This document shows positions 34,385 through 43,993 of a DNA stretch of 64,000 nt, piece after piece. The stretch covers positions 192,966 through 256,965 of the forward strand of contig NZ_LPNO01000002.1 of assembly GCF_001952855.1 (NCBI RefSeq), in the 5' to 3' direction. Made by a program: the position numbers and the translations under genes. Below the pieces are notes generated by a model. The model saw only the letters and a list, made by a program, of their open reading frames with translations. It ran no database searches and was not told the origin of the DNA. Origin of the DNA: Pseudomonas sp. ATCC PTA-122608 (GTDB lineage: Bacteria > Pseudomonadota > Gammaproteobacteria > Pseudomonadales > Pseudomonadaceae). Positions within the stretch are counted from its first letter, which is position 1; every line of letters begins with the position of its first letter.

Positions 34385-35791
34385 TTAGTGCATGAAACCT
34401 TCCATGAACCCGGCAACCCCGCTGGCCAGCTTGCGGCGCCACGGCGCGGTGTTAGGGTTCGCCAGCACCTGGTCTTCGTGGACGAAGCTGCGAATGATCG
34501 CGTTGTAGCCCAGCCAGCGGCAGGGTTCCGGTTCCCAGGCCTTGAGCCCGTCCAGCCGGCCCGGCTGAATGACCCATGGCTGCGTGACCAGCGGCGTGTC
34601 GAGCCCCAGGATCAAGTCGGCCAAGGTACGCCCGCCGAGGTTGCTGGCCCCTACTCCCTCGCCGCCATAACCACCGGCCAGGGCGATGCCCGCCGCGTGA
34701 TCGCACAGCATGTGCGGCTTGAAGCGCCGGGACATGCCGAGGTTGCCGCCCCAGGCGTGGGTGATCCGGACTTTCTTGAGTTGCGGGAACAGTTCACCGA
34801 ACAGGTAGCGACGCAGTTCGACTTCGCTGTGGGTGAGGTCGAAGTTGTGCCGCAGCTTGCCGGCAAACTGATAACCACCACGGGCGCCGAACACCAGGCG
34901 ATTGTCCACCGAGCGCTGGCCGTAGGTGACCTGTCGACTGCTTTCGCCGAATGCCTGGCCACGGTTCAGGCCGATTTCGTCCCAGGTGCTGGCGGGCAAC
35001 GGTTCGGTGGCGACAATCAGGCTTTGTACCGGCAACTGATAGCGGCCCAAAGGCGCCAATGTGGTGGCATACCCTTCCACCGCCGGCACCACCCATGACG
35101 CGCGTACTGAAGCTTTAGCCGTGCGCAGGCTGCCGGACTGCCAATGGGTGACGGGGCTGTTTTCATAGATCGTGACGCCCATCTGCTCCACCACCCGCGC
35201 CAGGCCACGCACCAGCTTGGCCGGGTGAATCGTGGCAACGTGAGGTGCATAGATGCCGCCATAAGGCTTGGCAATGCGGATTTGCTCGGCCAACTGCTGC
35301 GGGCCGAGCCAACGGTAGTCGTCGTCGGTCAGGCCCTGAGCGTGGAGTTTGGCCAGGTAGGCCCGCAGGCTGGTTTCCTGCTCGGGATAACGCGCGGCGC
35401 AGTACAGCACGCCACCCTTGCGGTAGTCACAGTCGATGCCTTCGCGCTCGATCACCTGGGCCACTTCATCGGGAATGGCGTGCAGCAGGTCGAACGAGGC
35501 CCGGCGCTGCTCCGGGGACAAGCCGGCCAGCAGCCGGTCTTCCCCCAGCAGGTTACCCATCAGCCAGCCGCCGTTACGGCCCGAGGCGCCGAACCCGGCG
35601 GTTTGCGCCTCGATGATGGCGATTTTCAGCTCGGGCGCCTGGCGCTTCAGGTAGTACGCAGTCCACAGCCCGGTGTAGCCGGCGCCGATAATGGCCACGT
35701 TGACGTCCAGGTCGTGCTCCAGGGACGCACGCGCCACCAGCGGCTCGTCCAGCTGGTCCATCCATAAACTGATATTGCGCCATGCAGGCAT
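34385..35791 (-). CDS. FAD-dependent amine oxidoreductase (PuuB/DadA-like)
   Basis: Predicted 468-residue flavoenzyme of the glycine/D-amino acid oxidase family. The dinucleotide motif VAIIGAGYTGLWTAYYLKR lies at about 32-50, and GFGASGRNGGWLMG follows near residue 70. The long C-terminal half includes AWGGNLGMSRRFKPH and AGGYGGEGVGASNLGG. Its layout resembles gamma-glutamylputrescine oxidase. ATG 35791 (MPAWRNIS) has GGTGGAG upstream; the frame is open six codons further. Position next to a polyamine-binding protein supports an amine substrate; the exact one is not proven. Confidence 0.9.
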   Translation of the reverse strand: MPAWRNISLWMDQLDEPLVARASLEHDLDVNVAIIGAGYTGLWTAYYLKRQAPELKIAIIEAQTAGFGASGRNGGWLMGNLLGEDRLLAGLSPEQRRASFDLLHAIPDEVAQVIEREGIDCDYRKGGVLYCAARYPEQETSLRAYLAKLHAQGLTDDDYRWLGPQQLAEQIRIAKPYGGIYAPHVATIHPAKLVRGLARVVEQMGVTIYENSPVTHWQSGSLRTAKASVRASWVVPAVEGYATTLAPLGRYQLPVQSLIVATEPLPASTWDEIGLNRGQAFGESSRQVTYGQRSVDNRLVFGARGGYQFAGKLRHNFDLTHSEVELRRYLFGELFPQLKKVRITHAWGGNLGMSRRFKPHMLCDHAAGIALAGGYGGEGVGASNLGGRTLADLILGLDTPLVTQPWVIQPGRLDGLKAWEPEPCRWLGYNAIIRSFVHEDQVLANPNTAPWRRKLASGVAGFMEGFMH

Positions 35792-35840
35792 GCCAAGCTC
35801 CACCACCACACTTCGATGGCGGTGATCCTAGAGCCTGGCC

Positions 35841-36656
35841 TCAGGGGCTGTCTTGCGCGCGTGCACGCAGGGAAATTTGTTTGACGTAGGCCTTGGGCGA
35901 CTGGCCGGTGTGCTGGCGGAAGCAGCTGTAGAAGGCCGACGTCGAATTGAAGCCCGCGGCAAACGCCAGTTCGTCTATGCGGATCGGCGGCGTGGCCTTG
36001 TCCAGTGCGGCCAGCAAATGCTGGAGCCGCGCCTGGTTGACGTAGCGGTAAAAGCTTTGGCCCAGCACCTGGTTCAGCAGGTAGGAGATCTGGTTGCGGC
36101 TGTACCCGCACTCCTTCGCCACCCGTTGCAGATCCAGTTCGGGGTCCAGATAGGGTTGCTGGCGCTCGAAGTACTGCTGCAGGTCCTTGGCCATGTAACT
36201 CAGTTGCTGGGGCGACAGGCCCAGGCGGCTGACGGTTGGGCGCGTGGTCTCGCTGCGGCTGGCAGATTGCTCGTGCACCAGCGAGGCGTATTCGTTGACC
36301 CGCCAGATCAGGCCGTCACGCACGGTGATGGCTTCGCTGGTGCGAAACGACACCAGGCCCTGGCCGCCGCGCAAGGTAATGCGGTACTGGATGAACGCGG
36401 TGTCGCCGTCGGCGCGGATGCGGTCGGTGTGCTCGATGGCCTCGTCGGCGCCACGGGGCATGCTGGCTTGCAGATACTCGCGCAGATCGTCTGCGCCTAC
36501 TACGCGGTTCTGGAAGAAATCGTGGTACTGGATGTCCGGGTGGTAGTACGACATCACGCCGTCCAGGTCCCGGTGTTTCCAGCATAGATGGTGACGCAGC
36601 ACCAAGTCTCCGGTGGCCTGGGTTTGCTGGGAGTCATCCGGGATGAAGTCGGGCAT
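35841..36656 (-). CDS. Regulator with SnoaL-like and AraC domains
   Basis: Predicted 271-residue fusion. Residues about 12-125 look like a SnoaL/NTF2-type fold (HHLCWKHRDLDGVMSYYHPDIQYHDFF, here interrupted for length, then FRTSEAITVRDGLIWRVNEY). Residues about 165-265 form an AraC DNA-binding domain: VAKECGYSRNQISYLLNQVL, then IDELAFAAGFNSTSAFYSCF. The first domain probably senses a small molecule. It lies immediately upstream of the amine oxidoreductase on the same strand and is a likely activator of the polyamine genes. Confidence 0.87.
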   Translation of the reverse strand: MPDFIPDDSQQTQATGDLVLRHHLCWKHRDLDGVMSYYHPDIQYHDFFQNRVVGADDLREYLQASMPRGADEAIEHTDRIRADGDTAFIQYRITLRGGQGLVSFRTSEAITVRDGLIWRVNEYASLVHEQSASRSETTRPTVSRLGLSPQQLSYMAKDLQQYFERQQPYLDPELDLQRVAKECGYSRNQISYLLNQVLGQSFYRYVNQARLQHLLAALDKATPPIRIDELAFAAGFNSTSAFYSCFRQHTGQSPKAYVKQISLRARAQDSP

Positions 36657-36916
36657 GGAGCGCTCTAAGGCTGGGGCAGCCTGCGAGCTTGCCCAACTTT
36701 CCGGGTGGGTTCAATGGCCATTTGACAGTTATGCCTAATGGCCTTTCGCCCATTTCCACGTAGTACATGACCTACGTCAAACTTCCTGAAAACAACCGCC
36801 GAACGGAGCGAAAAAACTCCCATGCAGGATGCGAACGAATGCTATTTTTAAAGCTCACGACGGCCAGGACCAGTGACGGTCATGGCGCCCCTGCAGCGAG
36901 CTAAAGGAAGTGCTCA

Positions 36917-37189
36917 ATGAACAAGGTGGGCAAGATGAACAAAGTGACATTCCCCAACGCCTGCCAGCTGATGCGCTGGCATTTTCATCCACTGGGCTTT
37001 GAGGCGAGCATGGATGCTCCCGGCAGCATGATCGCCCGCCTGTTCGACCGCGCCAGCGGAGAAACCCTGATTGCGATTGCCGGCATCCCTTGTGCCACGG
37101 TGATGAATGCCGCTGATGTGGAGCGGATCATCGAGGCCGTAGAGGATGAGCTGGAGTCGTTTGTGCCGCCGCTGTCGCTGCGGGCTTGA
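36917..37189 (+). CDS. DUF1652 family small protein
   Basis: Predicted 90-residue protein of a family common in Pseudomonas, of unknown function. Recognisable parts are FPNACQLMRWHFHPLGFEA and the central AGIPCATVMNAADVERIIEAVEDEL, interrupted here for length. ATG 36917 has AAAGGAAG upstream; MNK at 36935 is an alternative. It stands alone between the regulator (opposite strand) and a REP pair. The 260 bp upstream hold no other gene that I can see. Confidence 0.85.
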   Translation: MNKVGKMNKVTFPNACQLMRWHFHPLGFEASMDAPGSMIARLFDRASGETLIAIAGIPCATVMNAADVERIIEAVEDELESFVPPLSLRA

Positions 37190-37194
37190 TCTGG

Positions 37195-37288
37195 TGTGGC
37201 GAGGGAGCTTGCTCCCGCTGGGCTGCGTAGCAGCCCCAAAATTCTAGGAGCGCTGCGCACTCCAGCGGGAGCAAGCTCCCTCGCCACA
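37195..37288. repeat. REP pair (TGTGGCGAGGGAGC type)
   Basis: Complete copy with perfect outer arms TGTGGCGAGGGAGCTTGCTC and complement, six bases after the DUF1652 stop and before the 3' end of the convergent helicase, where it may end transcription from both sides. Confidence 0.9.
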
Positions 37289-37305
37289 GGATTCAACGTC
37301 ACCCC

Positions 37306-39774
37306 TTATGATTTGCTGATGCGCTGATCATCAAAAAACGGCTTGTCCCCGGCAACCCGATCCGAGGCCTTCGGCACATTCACCCCTTGGCCATCCTGCG
37401 CGTCGACATACCAGTAGCAATGACTCACTGCCCGGGTAATCCCCACATAGGCCAGGCGCAGTACTTCGTCTTTTTGCGCGCTGTCGTAAGCGTCGGTATC
37501 GCCATCCTTGCCCAGGCCCGCCATGCGGTAGACCTGGTTCTTGTACGGCGAACTGGTCAAGTGCTGGCAGTCGCCCAACAGGAATACCGCATCCGCTTGC
37601 AGGCCCTTGGCGCTGTGATAAGTCAGTTGCTTCAGACGGCGATCGTCATACGGCAAGCTAGAATCCAGATTAACTACAGCCTGAATATGCTCTTGCATCA
37701 ATGACTTATCGCTACTTTTTCGATACAGCATTAATACCGAATCACCTTTTTGATAGTGCGCCAGCAGTTGCTGGCCCAGCGCCGCATCGTCACGATCACG
37801 CACGCTGACCGGCACCAGTTCCTTCGCGGTTCCACTGGCCTTGGCTTTCTTGCCGCTGATGGCCGGAGCAGCACGCACGATGTGCTCGGCAGCATCGATC
37901 ACGTGCTGATGGCTACGGTAGTTCTCGCCCAGCATCACCCGCGTGGTGGTGGGTGACGGGAATTCCTTGTTGAACTCCATGAAGTACTTTGGCGAACTGC
38001 CCCGCCAGCCATAGATCGACTGCCAGTCATCCCCCACGCACAACAGCGAAGAACGCTGGGCGCCACGACCTACGTGCATGGCCGGGCCACGACTGCGAAT
38101 TTCCCGCAGGCTGGCACGGATCCACGAGACGATCTGCGGCGACACGTCCTGAAACTCGTCGATCATCAGGTGCGACATCGGCCGCAGCAGGCCGTCGCTC
38201 AGGAGCTTGAGGTTTTCCGGGGTGTTTTCGCCAAACAGCGAGAACATCCGGTTGTAGGTCATGACCGGTGGCGACTGATCCAGCAAGTGATCTTCGAGGG
38301 CTTTCCAGAAAATGCTCAGCGCCTCGAAGTAAAAACGGTCTGGATCGTCCTTGGCAAAGCTCATCTTGCCCACGGCGGTGGGCACATCCAGCCCCAGGTT
38401 CTCGATAAACCCGGCGGCGGCGACAAAGCTGTCCAGCAGTGGCGCCGAAGCCAGCTCGCCCTTGACCTTGTAATCGAAGCCCGGGCCCGCTGTTGCATCG
38501 CCGGCCAAGCTGCTCAGAAGACGCCTGGATGACTCGTAGTTATCCAGCCATATCAGTGGCTTACGGCAGAAAGCTTGAAACAGGGTGCGCTTTACCGCCC
38601 ACTCTGCACGCACGGACAGCTTGGCGCCGGGACGACTGGTTTGGGCATTTTCCCGAGGGTCGAAGCCCAGCACTACCCAGGCATCCAGCTCGGCAATGTA
38701 GCCATGGCAGTGAAACTGCGCACCGTTGATATCGAAGGTCTGGCGATTGGGCTCGATGCCCTTGATCGGCCAGGCGCCGGCGCGAAACCACAGGTCTTCG
38801 ATCACATCACAGAGTTCTTCATCGCGCTTGGCGGCCAGCTCGGTAACGGCCACGCGTTTCTGCACGTCAGGGTGATCCCGCTCCAGCTCCTTGAGTTGCA
38901 GGGCGTGGCGCGCCAACGGGGCAATCAGTTCGCGGAAGCGTTCGTGACGACCATGCAACTGGTGGTAGCAGGCATTCAGTTGCTGGCGCTGGACGTCGTT
39001 GATGCGCAATTCAAAGGGGTTGCTGTCGGCTTCATCAAAACCCGCTTCGGTGCGCGCGTTGAGGTTCTCAAACGCTTGCAGCCGCTCCAGGCCCGGCAGG
39101 CTGCGGACCATCGGCAGAATGCGCGAGTGAAAGGTGCGCACCACGGCTTGGGCTTCTTTCATACCAAGGGGTTGACCCCACAAGGCGAGAATTTCCATGA
39201 GCTTGTTGATGAAGTCCTTGCGCGATTCGCGGGTGAAGGTCACCACCGTCATCGAGCTCAGCTCAAAGCCCAGGTAATGGGTCAGCAGCAGGATACGCAG
39301 CACCAGCGAGGTGGATTTACCGGCGCCGGCGCCGGCAATTACCGAGGTGGACGGCGTGTCGCTGAAGATCATCTTCCACTGGGCCGTGCTCGGCTGGGCA
39401 TGGGCTGGCAGCAGGCGCGCGACGTCGGCCTTGATACGTTTTTTCAGCTCGGCGGTCAGCGGCAGGCGCCAATCGTCGAACAAGCTGTCGTCGACACCCG
39501 GCGCGGTGTGTTCATCCGGCCGGAAGTCACGGATCAGCAAGACCTGGCGGCCTTCTTCGATACCCTCTGCCTTGCCTTCCTTATAGCCATACTCCAAGCC
39601 GGCCGTGTGGCCACTTCGAAAGCCATCGGCCTGGCCATGCAACCAGGAAAACCGGTGCTGGGCACGCAAGCGCGTCAGGCCATGTCCGAATAATCGGGCG
39701 GCGAGCCGTTTCAACAGGGGCATTTCGGCCAGTGGCCGCAGTTCGGGAGGCAGATCGGGGGTGTGTTGCGGCAC
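37306..39774 (-). CDS. UvrD/Rep-type (helicase IV-like) DNA helicase
   Basis: Predicted 822-residue superfamily 1 helicase. The ATPase core shows AGAGAGKST (about 147-155), TFTRESRKDFINKL, motif II DEFQDVSPQ, GDDWQSIYGWRG, GENYRSH and YHSAKGLQAD near the C-terminus. The first 140 residues are not helicase core; they include a glycine-lysine-rich stretch GYKEGKAEGIEEGR. Start is GTG 39774 with AGGAG five bases upstream. It resembles DNA helicase IV and may act in recombination or repair. It is divergent from the pirin gene, 218 bp away. Confidence 0.9.
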   Translation of the reverse strand: MPQHTPDLPPELRPLAEMPLLKRLAARLFGHGLTRLRAQHRFSWLHGQADGFRSGHTAGLEYGYKEGKAEGIEEGRQVLLIRDFRPDEHTAPGVDDSLFDDWRLPLTAELKKRIKADVARLLPAHAQPSTAQWKMIFSDTPSTSVIAGAGAGKSTSLVLRILLLTHYLGFELSSMTVVTFTRESRKDFINKLMEILALWGQPLGMKEAQAVVRTFHSRILPMVRSLPGLERLQAFENLNARTEAGFDEADSNPFELRINDVQRQQLNACYHQLHGRHERFRELIAPLARHALQLKELERDHPDVQKRVAVTELAAKRDEELCDVIEDLWFRAGAWPIKGIEPNRQTFDINGAQFHCHGYIAELDAWVVLGFDPRENAQTSRPGAKLSVRAEWAVKRTLFQAFCRKPLIWLDNYESSRRLLSSLAGDATAGPGFDYKVKGELASAPLLDSFVAAAGFIENLGLDVPTAVGKMSFAKDDPDRFYFEALSIFWKALEDHLLDQSPPVMTYNRMFSLFGENTPENLKLLSDGLLRPMSHLMIDEFQDVSPQIVSWIRASLREIRSRGPAMHVGRGAQRSSLLCVGDDWQSIYGWRGSSPKYFMEFNKEFPSPTTTRVMLGENYRSHQHVIDAAEHIVRAAPAISGKKAKASGTAKELVPVSVRDRDDAALGQQLLAHYQKGDSVLMLYRKSSDKSLMQEHIQAVVNLDSSLPYDDRRLKQLTYHSAKGLQADAVFLLGDCQHLTSSPYKNQVYRMAGLGKDGDTDAYDSAQKDEVLRLAYVGITRAVSHCYWYVDAQDGQGVNVPKASDRVAGDKPFFDDQRISKS

Positions 39775-39992
39775 GCGGACTCCTGCGAGGCTTTAACTCG
39801 GACTAGAGCGCTATGTTCGCCGCAAATGCCCCTCAGTTCCAGCCAATTGCTTTGGGCTCATGCAGTTAGGCGATGAGGTGAAGATACGTCTTGAGCATCG
39901 GCATCGAAGCATTCGATAGGAATCCTGCATTTTTTACGCTTTTTATCGAATGGGTGCTGCTGGATCATGGCTCCCATCCACAGGAGACGATC

Positions 39993-40688
39993 ATGCTTGA
40001 ACTTCGACCTTTCAACACCCTGGGCGGCGCCAATCACGGTTGGCTGGACGCTCACCACCACTTTTCCTTCGCCGAATACCACGACCCCAAGCGCATGCAC
40101 TGGGGCAACCTGCGGGTATGGAACGATGATCTCATTGCACCGGGCACCGGCTTCCCGCAACACGCGCACCGGGACATGGAAATCATCACCTATGTGCGTG
40201 AAGGCGCCATCAGCCATGCCGACAACCTGGGCAATAAGGGCCGTACCGAGGCCGGCGACGTACAGGTGATGAGCGCCGGCACCGGGATTGCCCACAGCGA
40301 ATACAACCTGGAAGCCACGCCGACCAAGATTTTCCAGATATGGATTATTCCCAATGAGGCGGGGTTGCCGCCGTCATGGGGCGCCAAGCCGTTTCCGAAG
40401 GGTGACCGCGAAGGTTTTGTGACCCTGGCCAGTGGCAAGGCTGGCGACAGCGAAAGCCTGCGCATTCGTGCGGATGCACGCCTGGTGGCAGCCAACTTGA
40501 AAGCCGGTGAAAGCGCGGAGTATCGCCTGGACAGCGGACGCCGGGCGTACCTGGTGCCGGCGACCGGAGTGATTGAAGTCAACGGCTTGCGTGCACAAGC
40601 TCGAGACGGTGTTGCGGTTGAGGATGAGCAGGTATTGCGGGTGACGGCGGTCGAGGACAGCGAGATCGTGTTGGTCGACCTCGCCTGA
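39993..40688 (+). CDS. Pirin-family protein
   Basis: Predicted 231-residue bicupin of the pirin/YhhW group. The metal-binding residues are in GFPQHAHRDMEI (about 55-66) with further ligands in VMSAGTGIAHSEYN (about 92-105). Some homologues act as quercetin 2,3-dioxygenases; the role here is unknown. ATG 39993 has AGGAGA upstream and starts MLELRPFNTLGG, which fits the family; a longer in-frame reading has no ribosome site. Confidence 0.92.
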   Translation: MLELRPFNTLGGANHGWLDAHHHFSFAEYHDPKRMHWGNLRVWNDDLIAPGTGFPQHAHRDMEIITYVREGAISHADNLGNKGRTEAGDVQVMSAGTGIAHSEYNLEATPTKIFQIWIIPNEAGLPPSWGAKPFPKGDREGFVTLASGKAGDSESLRIRADARLVAANLKAGESAEYRLDSGRRAYLVPATGVIEVNGLRAQARDGVAVEDEQVLRVTAVEDSEIVLVDLA

Positions 40689-40701
40689 CGCTAAACACCC
40701 C

Positions 40702-40801
40702 TGTAGGAGCGAGCTTGCTCGCGAAAAACTAAAGAGCGCCGCGTGTTTTCAGAAAGCCCGCGTCATCGTTAAAGTCCTTCGCGAGCAAGCTCGCTCCTAC
40801 A
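40702..40801. repeat. REP pair (TGTAGGAGCGAGC type)
   Basis: Perfect outer arms TGTAGGAGCGAGCTTGCTCG and complement. The spacer includes GCCCGCGTCATCGTTAA, also present in the copy at 24559-24658. It lies between the convergent pirin and phosphoglucomutase genes. Confidence 0.92.
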
Positions 40802-40813
40802 GTTGTTACAGCT

Positions 40814-42460
40814 CTAGTTAGCCGAGATCGCCCCGTCCACCAACACCTGCGCCTCTTCCACCAGTTGCTTGAGGTGATCCTCGCCAATAAAGCTCTCGGC
40901 ATAGATCTTGTAGATGTCCTCAGTACCCGATGGCCGTGCGGCAAACCAGCCGTTTTCAGTCATCACTTTCAGCCCGCCAATCGCCTGGTCGTTACCCGGC
41001 GCGTGGCTGAGGATCTGCTGGATGCTTTCCCCCGCCAACTGCGTGGACGTCACCTGGTCCGGCGACAGCTTGCCCAGCAAGGCTTTCTGCACGGGGGTGG
41101 CCTTGGCGTCCACACGAATGGCGAACGGTTCGCCCAACGCGTCAGTCAGCCCACGGTAGATCTGGCTCGGGTCCTGGCCTTTGCGGGAAGTCATCTCTGC
41201 GGCCAGCAGCGCCGGGATCAAGCCATCCTTGTCGGTGCTCCACACGCTGCCGTCCTTACGCAGGAACGAAGCCCCAGCGCTTTCTTCACCGCCAAAACCG
41301 AGGGAGCCGTCGAACAGGCCGTCGGCAAACCACTTGAAGCCCACCGGCACTTCGTACAGGCGACGGCCAATGCGATTGGCCACGCGATCAATCAGGCCGC
41401 TGCTGACCACGGTCTTGCCCACGGCAGCATCAGCACGCCACTCAGGGCGATTCTGGAACAGGTAATCGATAGACACCGCGAGGTAGTTGTTCGGCGCGAG
41501 CAAGCCACCGGATGGCGTCACGATGCCGTGGCGGTCGTGGTCCGGGTCGCAGGCGAAGGCCACGTCGTAACGGTCCTTGAGGCCGATCAAGCCTTGCATG
41601 GCGTAGCTGGAGGACGGGTCCATGCGGATCTGGCCGTCCCAGTCGACGCTCATGAAGCGGAAGGTGGAATCGACTTCGGTGTTCACCACGTCCAGGTTCA
41701 GGCGATGGTGCTCGGCAATGGCCGACCAGTAGCGCACCCCTGCTCCGCCCAGCGGATCGACGCCCAGTCGCAGGCCTGAACTGCGGATCGCATCAAAGTT
41801 GATGACGTTGACCAAGTCGGCCACGTAGGTGTTGAGGTAGTCGTGACGATGGGTCGTGTCGGCCTTCAAGGCCTGGGCGTGGGTGATGCGCTTGACCCCG
41901 GACAGTTTATTGGCCAGCAATTCATTGGCCTTGGCTTCGATCCACTTGGTGATGTGAGTGTCGGCCGGGCCGCCATTCGGCGGGTTGTACTTGTAGCCGC
42001 CGCTTTGCGGCGGGTTGTGGGACGGCGTGATCACGATGCCGTCGGCCAGGCCGCTGGTGCGGCCACGGTTGTAGCAAATAATGGCGTGGGAAATCGCCGG
42101 TGTCGGGGTGTACTCGTCGCCCTCGGCCAACATCACCTGTACGCCATTGGCGGCCAACACTTCCAGGGCGCTGGCGCCGGCTGGGGTGGACAGCGCGTGG
42201 GTGTCCAGGCCGACAAATAACGGGCCGTTGATGCCTTGGGCTTCACGGTAAAGGCAAATAGCCTGGCTGATGGCAAGCACGTGCCATTCGTTGAAGCTCA
42301 AGTCGAACGAGCTGCCGCGATGCCCGGAGGTTCCAAAGGCGACGCGCTGGGTGGAGATCGCTGCATCAGGCTGGCCGGTGTAATAGGCCGTTACCAGTCG
42401 CGGGATGTCTACCAGCAGTTGAGCTGGTGCCGGCTTGCCCGCAAAAGGACTGAGAGTCAT
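40814..42460 (-). CDS. pgm: Phosphoglucomutase
   Basis: Predicted 548-residue alpha-D-glucose phosphate phosphoglucomutase, interconverting glucose 1- and 6-phosphate. Phosphoserine S147 is in TPSHNPP, the magnesium loop is DPDHDRHG, the sugar-binding loop is [10 protein letters not shown], and the phosphate site near the end is [15 protein letters not shown]. The N-terminus has the family's [11 protein letters not shown]. Length and order fit the bacterial Pgm type. ATG 42460 follows AGAGG. It stands alone, flanked by a REP pair downstream and a divergence-free gap upstream. It supplies glucose 1-phosphate for glycogen, trehalose or cell-surface sugars. Confidence 0.96.
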   Translation of the reverse strand: MTLSPFAGKPAPAQLLVDIPRLVTAYYTGQPDAAISTQRVAFGTSGHRGSSFDLSFNEWHVLAISQAICLYREAQGINGPLFVGLDTHALSTPAGASALEVLAANGVQVMLAEGDEYTPTPAISHAIICYNRGRTSGLADGIVITPSHNPPQSGGYKYNPPNGGPADTHITKWIEAKANELLANKLSGVKRITHAQALKADTTHRHDYLNTYVADLVNVINFDAIRSSGLRLGVDPLGGAGVRYWSAIAEHHRLNLDVVNTEVDSTFRFMSVDWDGQIRMDPSSSYAMQGLIGLKDRYDVAFACDPDHDRHGIVTPSGGLLAPNNYLAVSIDYLFQNRPEWRADAAVGKTVVSSGLIDRVANRIGRRLYEVPVGFKWFADGLFDGSLGFGGEESAGASFLRKDGSVWSTDKDGLIPALLAAEMTSRKGQDPSQIYRGLTDALGEPFAIRVDAKATPVQKALLGKLSPDQVTSTQLAGESIQQILSHAPGNDQAIGGLKVMTENGWFAARPSGTEDIYKIYAESFIGEDHLKQLVEEAQVLVDGAISAN

Positions 42461-42559
42461 GCATAAACCTCTGAAAGAGAAGGATTCGGAAAAAAGTGCA
42501 GTTTACTGAGAGTTGGACTGCTCCGCGACGTTATAAATCCTACAACAATCAGGGAAATT

Positions 42560-43969
42560 TCATTCGGCGCTGGTCTGTGTCTGCCTCAGCGCCTGAGCCA
42601 GCTCACCCAGGGCGTTCTCCAGGTTATGCGCCCCGTCGAAGGTATGGCTCAGCCGCAAATGCTGGCGGTGCAGGCCACTGACGCTGAACAACTCACCCGG
42701 CGCGATCACCACCTGCCGGCCGAGCAGGCGCTGGAACACCTGGCGCATGTCCACCGCCGCCGTTGAGCGCAACCAGAAGGTGGCGCCAGCGGCAGGCATT
42801 TGGTAGCTCACTTGATCCCCCAGATGCTCGTCCAGGCGCAGGCTCATCAGCCGGGCCTGCTCTTTGAGTTGCGGGCGTAACTCCCGCAGATGCTGGTCGA
42901 TCCGCCCGCTCAGGTAGAGCCGCGCAATCGCCCGCTGGCGGATAGAGGACAACCGGAACTCGCGGAGCAGGAACAGGCGTTGCAGCTCGCCGCTCAAGTG
43001 CCGGGACAGCAAATAACCAAACGGCGCTTCAGGCCCGAGCACTTTCTCGAAGGTGGAAAACACCATCAGCCGCTCGGGGTTCGCCAGGTCCCGCAAGGCA
43101 GTGGTTGGCTGCTCGAAGCCCAGTTCGCCATGGCTGTCATTTTCTAACAACCAACAGCCATGCTGGTTCAGCAACCGTACCAAGTGCAGGCGGTCATGAG
43201 TGGACAGGACGATGCCTGACGGCTGGCTGATGCCCGAGGAGAGCAACGCCAGTTGAACCGGTTCATTGCTGAGCAATTGCTCGAGCAACCCTTGATCCAG
43301 GCCGCCGTCCGCCGTGAACGGTAGTTCCAGGACCTTCACGCCTGCGCCCTGCAACAACCGCAGAATCAACCAGTCACAGGGTGATTCCACAATAACGGCA
43401 GCGCCCTTGAGCCCCAGCACCTCAATCAGGATTTCCAGCACTCCGCGCAGATCGGCGCCGATGTACACCTCATCCGCCTGCCAGCAGCGGGTTGGAGACG
43501 AGGTGTAGCGTGCCGCGAGTGCCGCGCGCAATTCCCAGACGCCGCACGGCTGCGACCATGGCTGCAAATGGCGCGGGTAGTGACGCAACAGTTCGCGCTC
43601 CAGCAACAACAACGCACCGTCCAGAGACGCCCCCAGTGCCGGTTCATCGGCGCTGAGCACCAGCATGCCGGGGCGTCGTGCACTGGCATAGAGGCGCTCC
43701 AGCAGGTCACCACTGCTACTGGGCGGCTTATTCAACACCGGCCAGGCGTAATAGCCCGACTTGGCCACCGAATAGACCCGCCCTTCCTTCTCCAGCAACG
43801 AGTAAGCGTATTGGATGGTCGAGATCGACACATTCAGGCGCTGAGACAATTGCCGCAATGACGGCAATTTTACCCGGGCGTCGGTGCCGACCTCACTGAT
43901 GAGGTTGATCATGTAGCGATAAACCGCCTGGTAAGCGAAGTCGGTTTGGCTGTCGTCCTTGAGGTTCAT
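42560..43969 (-). CDS. MocR/PdxR-like regulator with aminotransferase domain
   Basis: Predicted 469-residue fusion of a GntR-type winged helix (about 10-75, LPSLRQLSQRLNVSISTIQYAYSLL, interrupted here for length) and a fold-type I aminotransferase domain. The PLP lysine is probably in STFEKVLGPEAPFGYL, where the common S-x-S-K is altered to STFEK. Such proteins usually regulate genes rather than transaminate. It lies 24 bp after the unrecognised 473-residue gene on the same strand, so the two probably form an operon. Confidence 0.88.
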   Translation of the reverse strand: MNLKDDSQTDFAYQAVYRYMINLISEVGTDARVKLPSLRQLSQRLNVSISTIQYAYSLLEKEGRVYSVAKSGYYAWPVLNKPPSSSGDLLERLYASARRPGMLVLSADEPALGASLDGALLLLERELLRHYPRHLQPWSQPCGVWELRAALAARYTSSPTRCWQADEVYIGADLRGVLEILIEVLGLKGAAVIVESPCDWLILRLLQGAGVKVLELPFTADGGLDQGLLEQLLSNEPVQLALLSSGISQPSGIVLSTHDRLHLVRLLNQHGCWLLENDSHGELGFEQPTTALRDLANPERLMVFSTFEKVLGPEAPFGYLLSRHLSGELQRLFLLREFRLSSIRQRAIARLYLSGRIDQHLRELRPQLKEQARLMSLRLDEHLGDQVSYQMPAAGATFWLRSTAAVDMRQVFQRLLGRQVVIAPGELFSVSGLHRQHLRLSHTFDGAHNLENALGELAQALRQTQTSAE

Positions 43970-43993
43970 CGCTGTTTACCCGTCGTCACCCCC

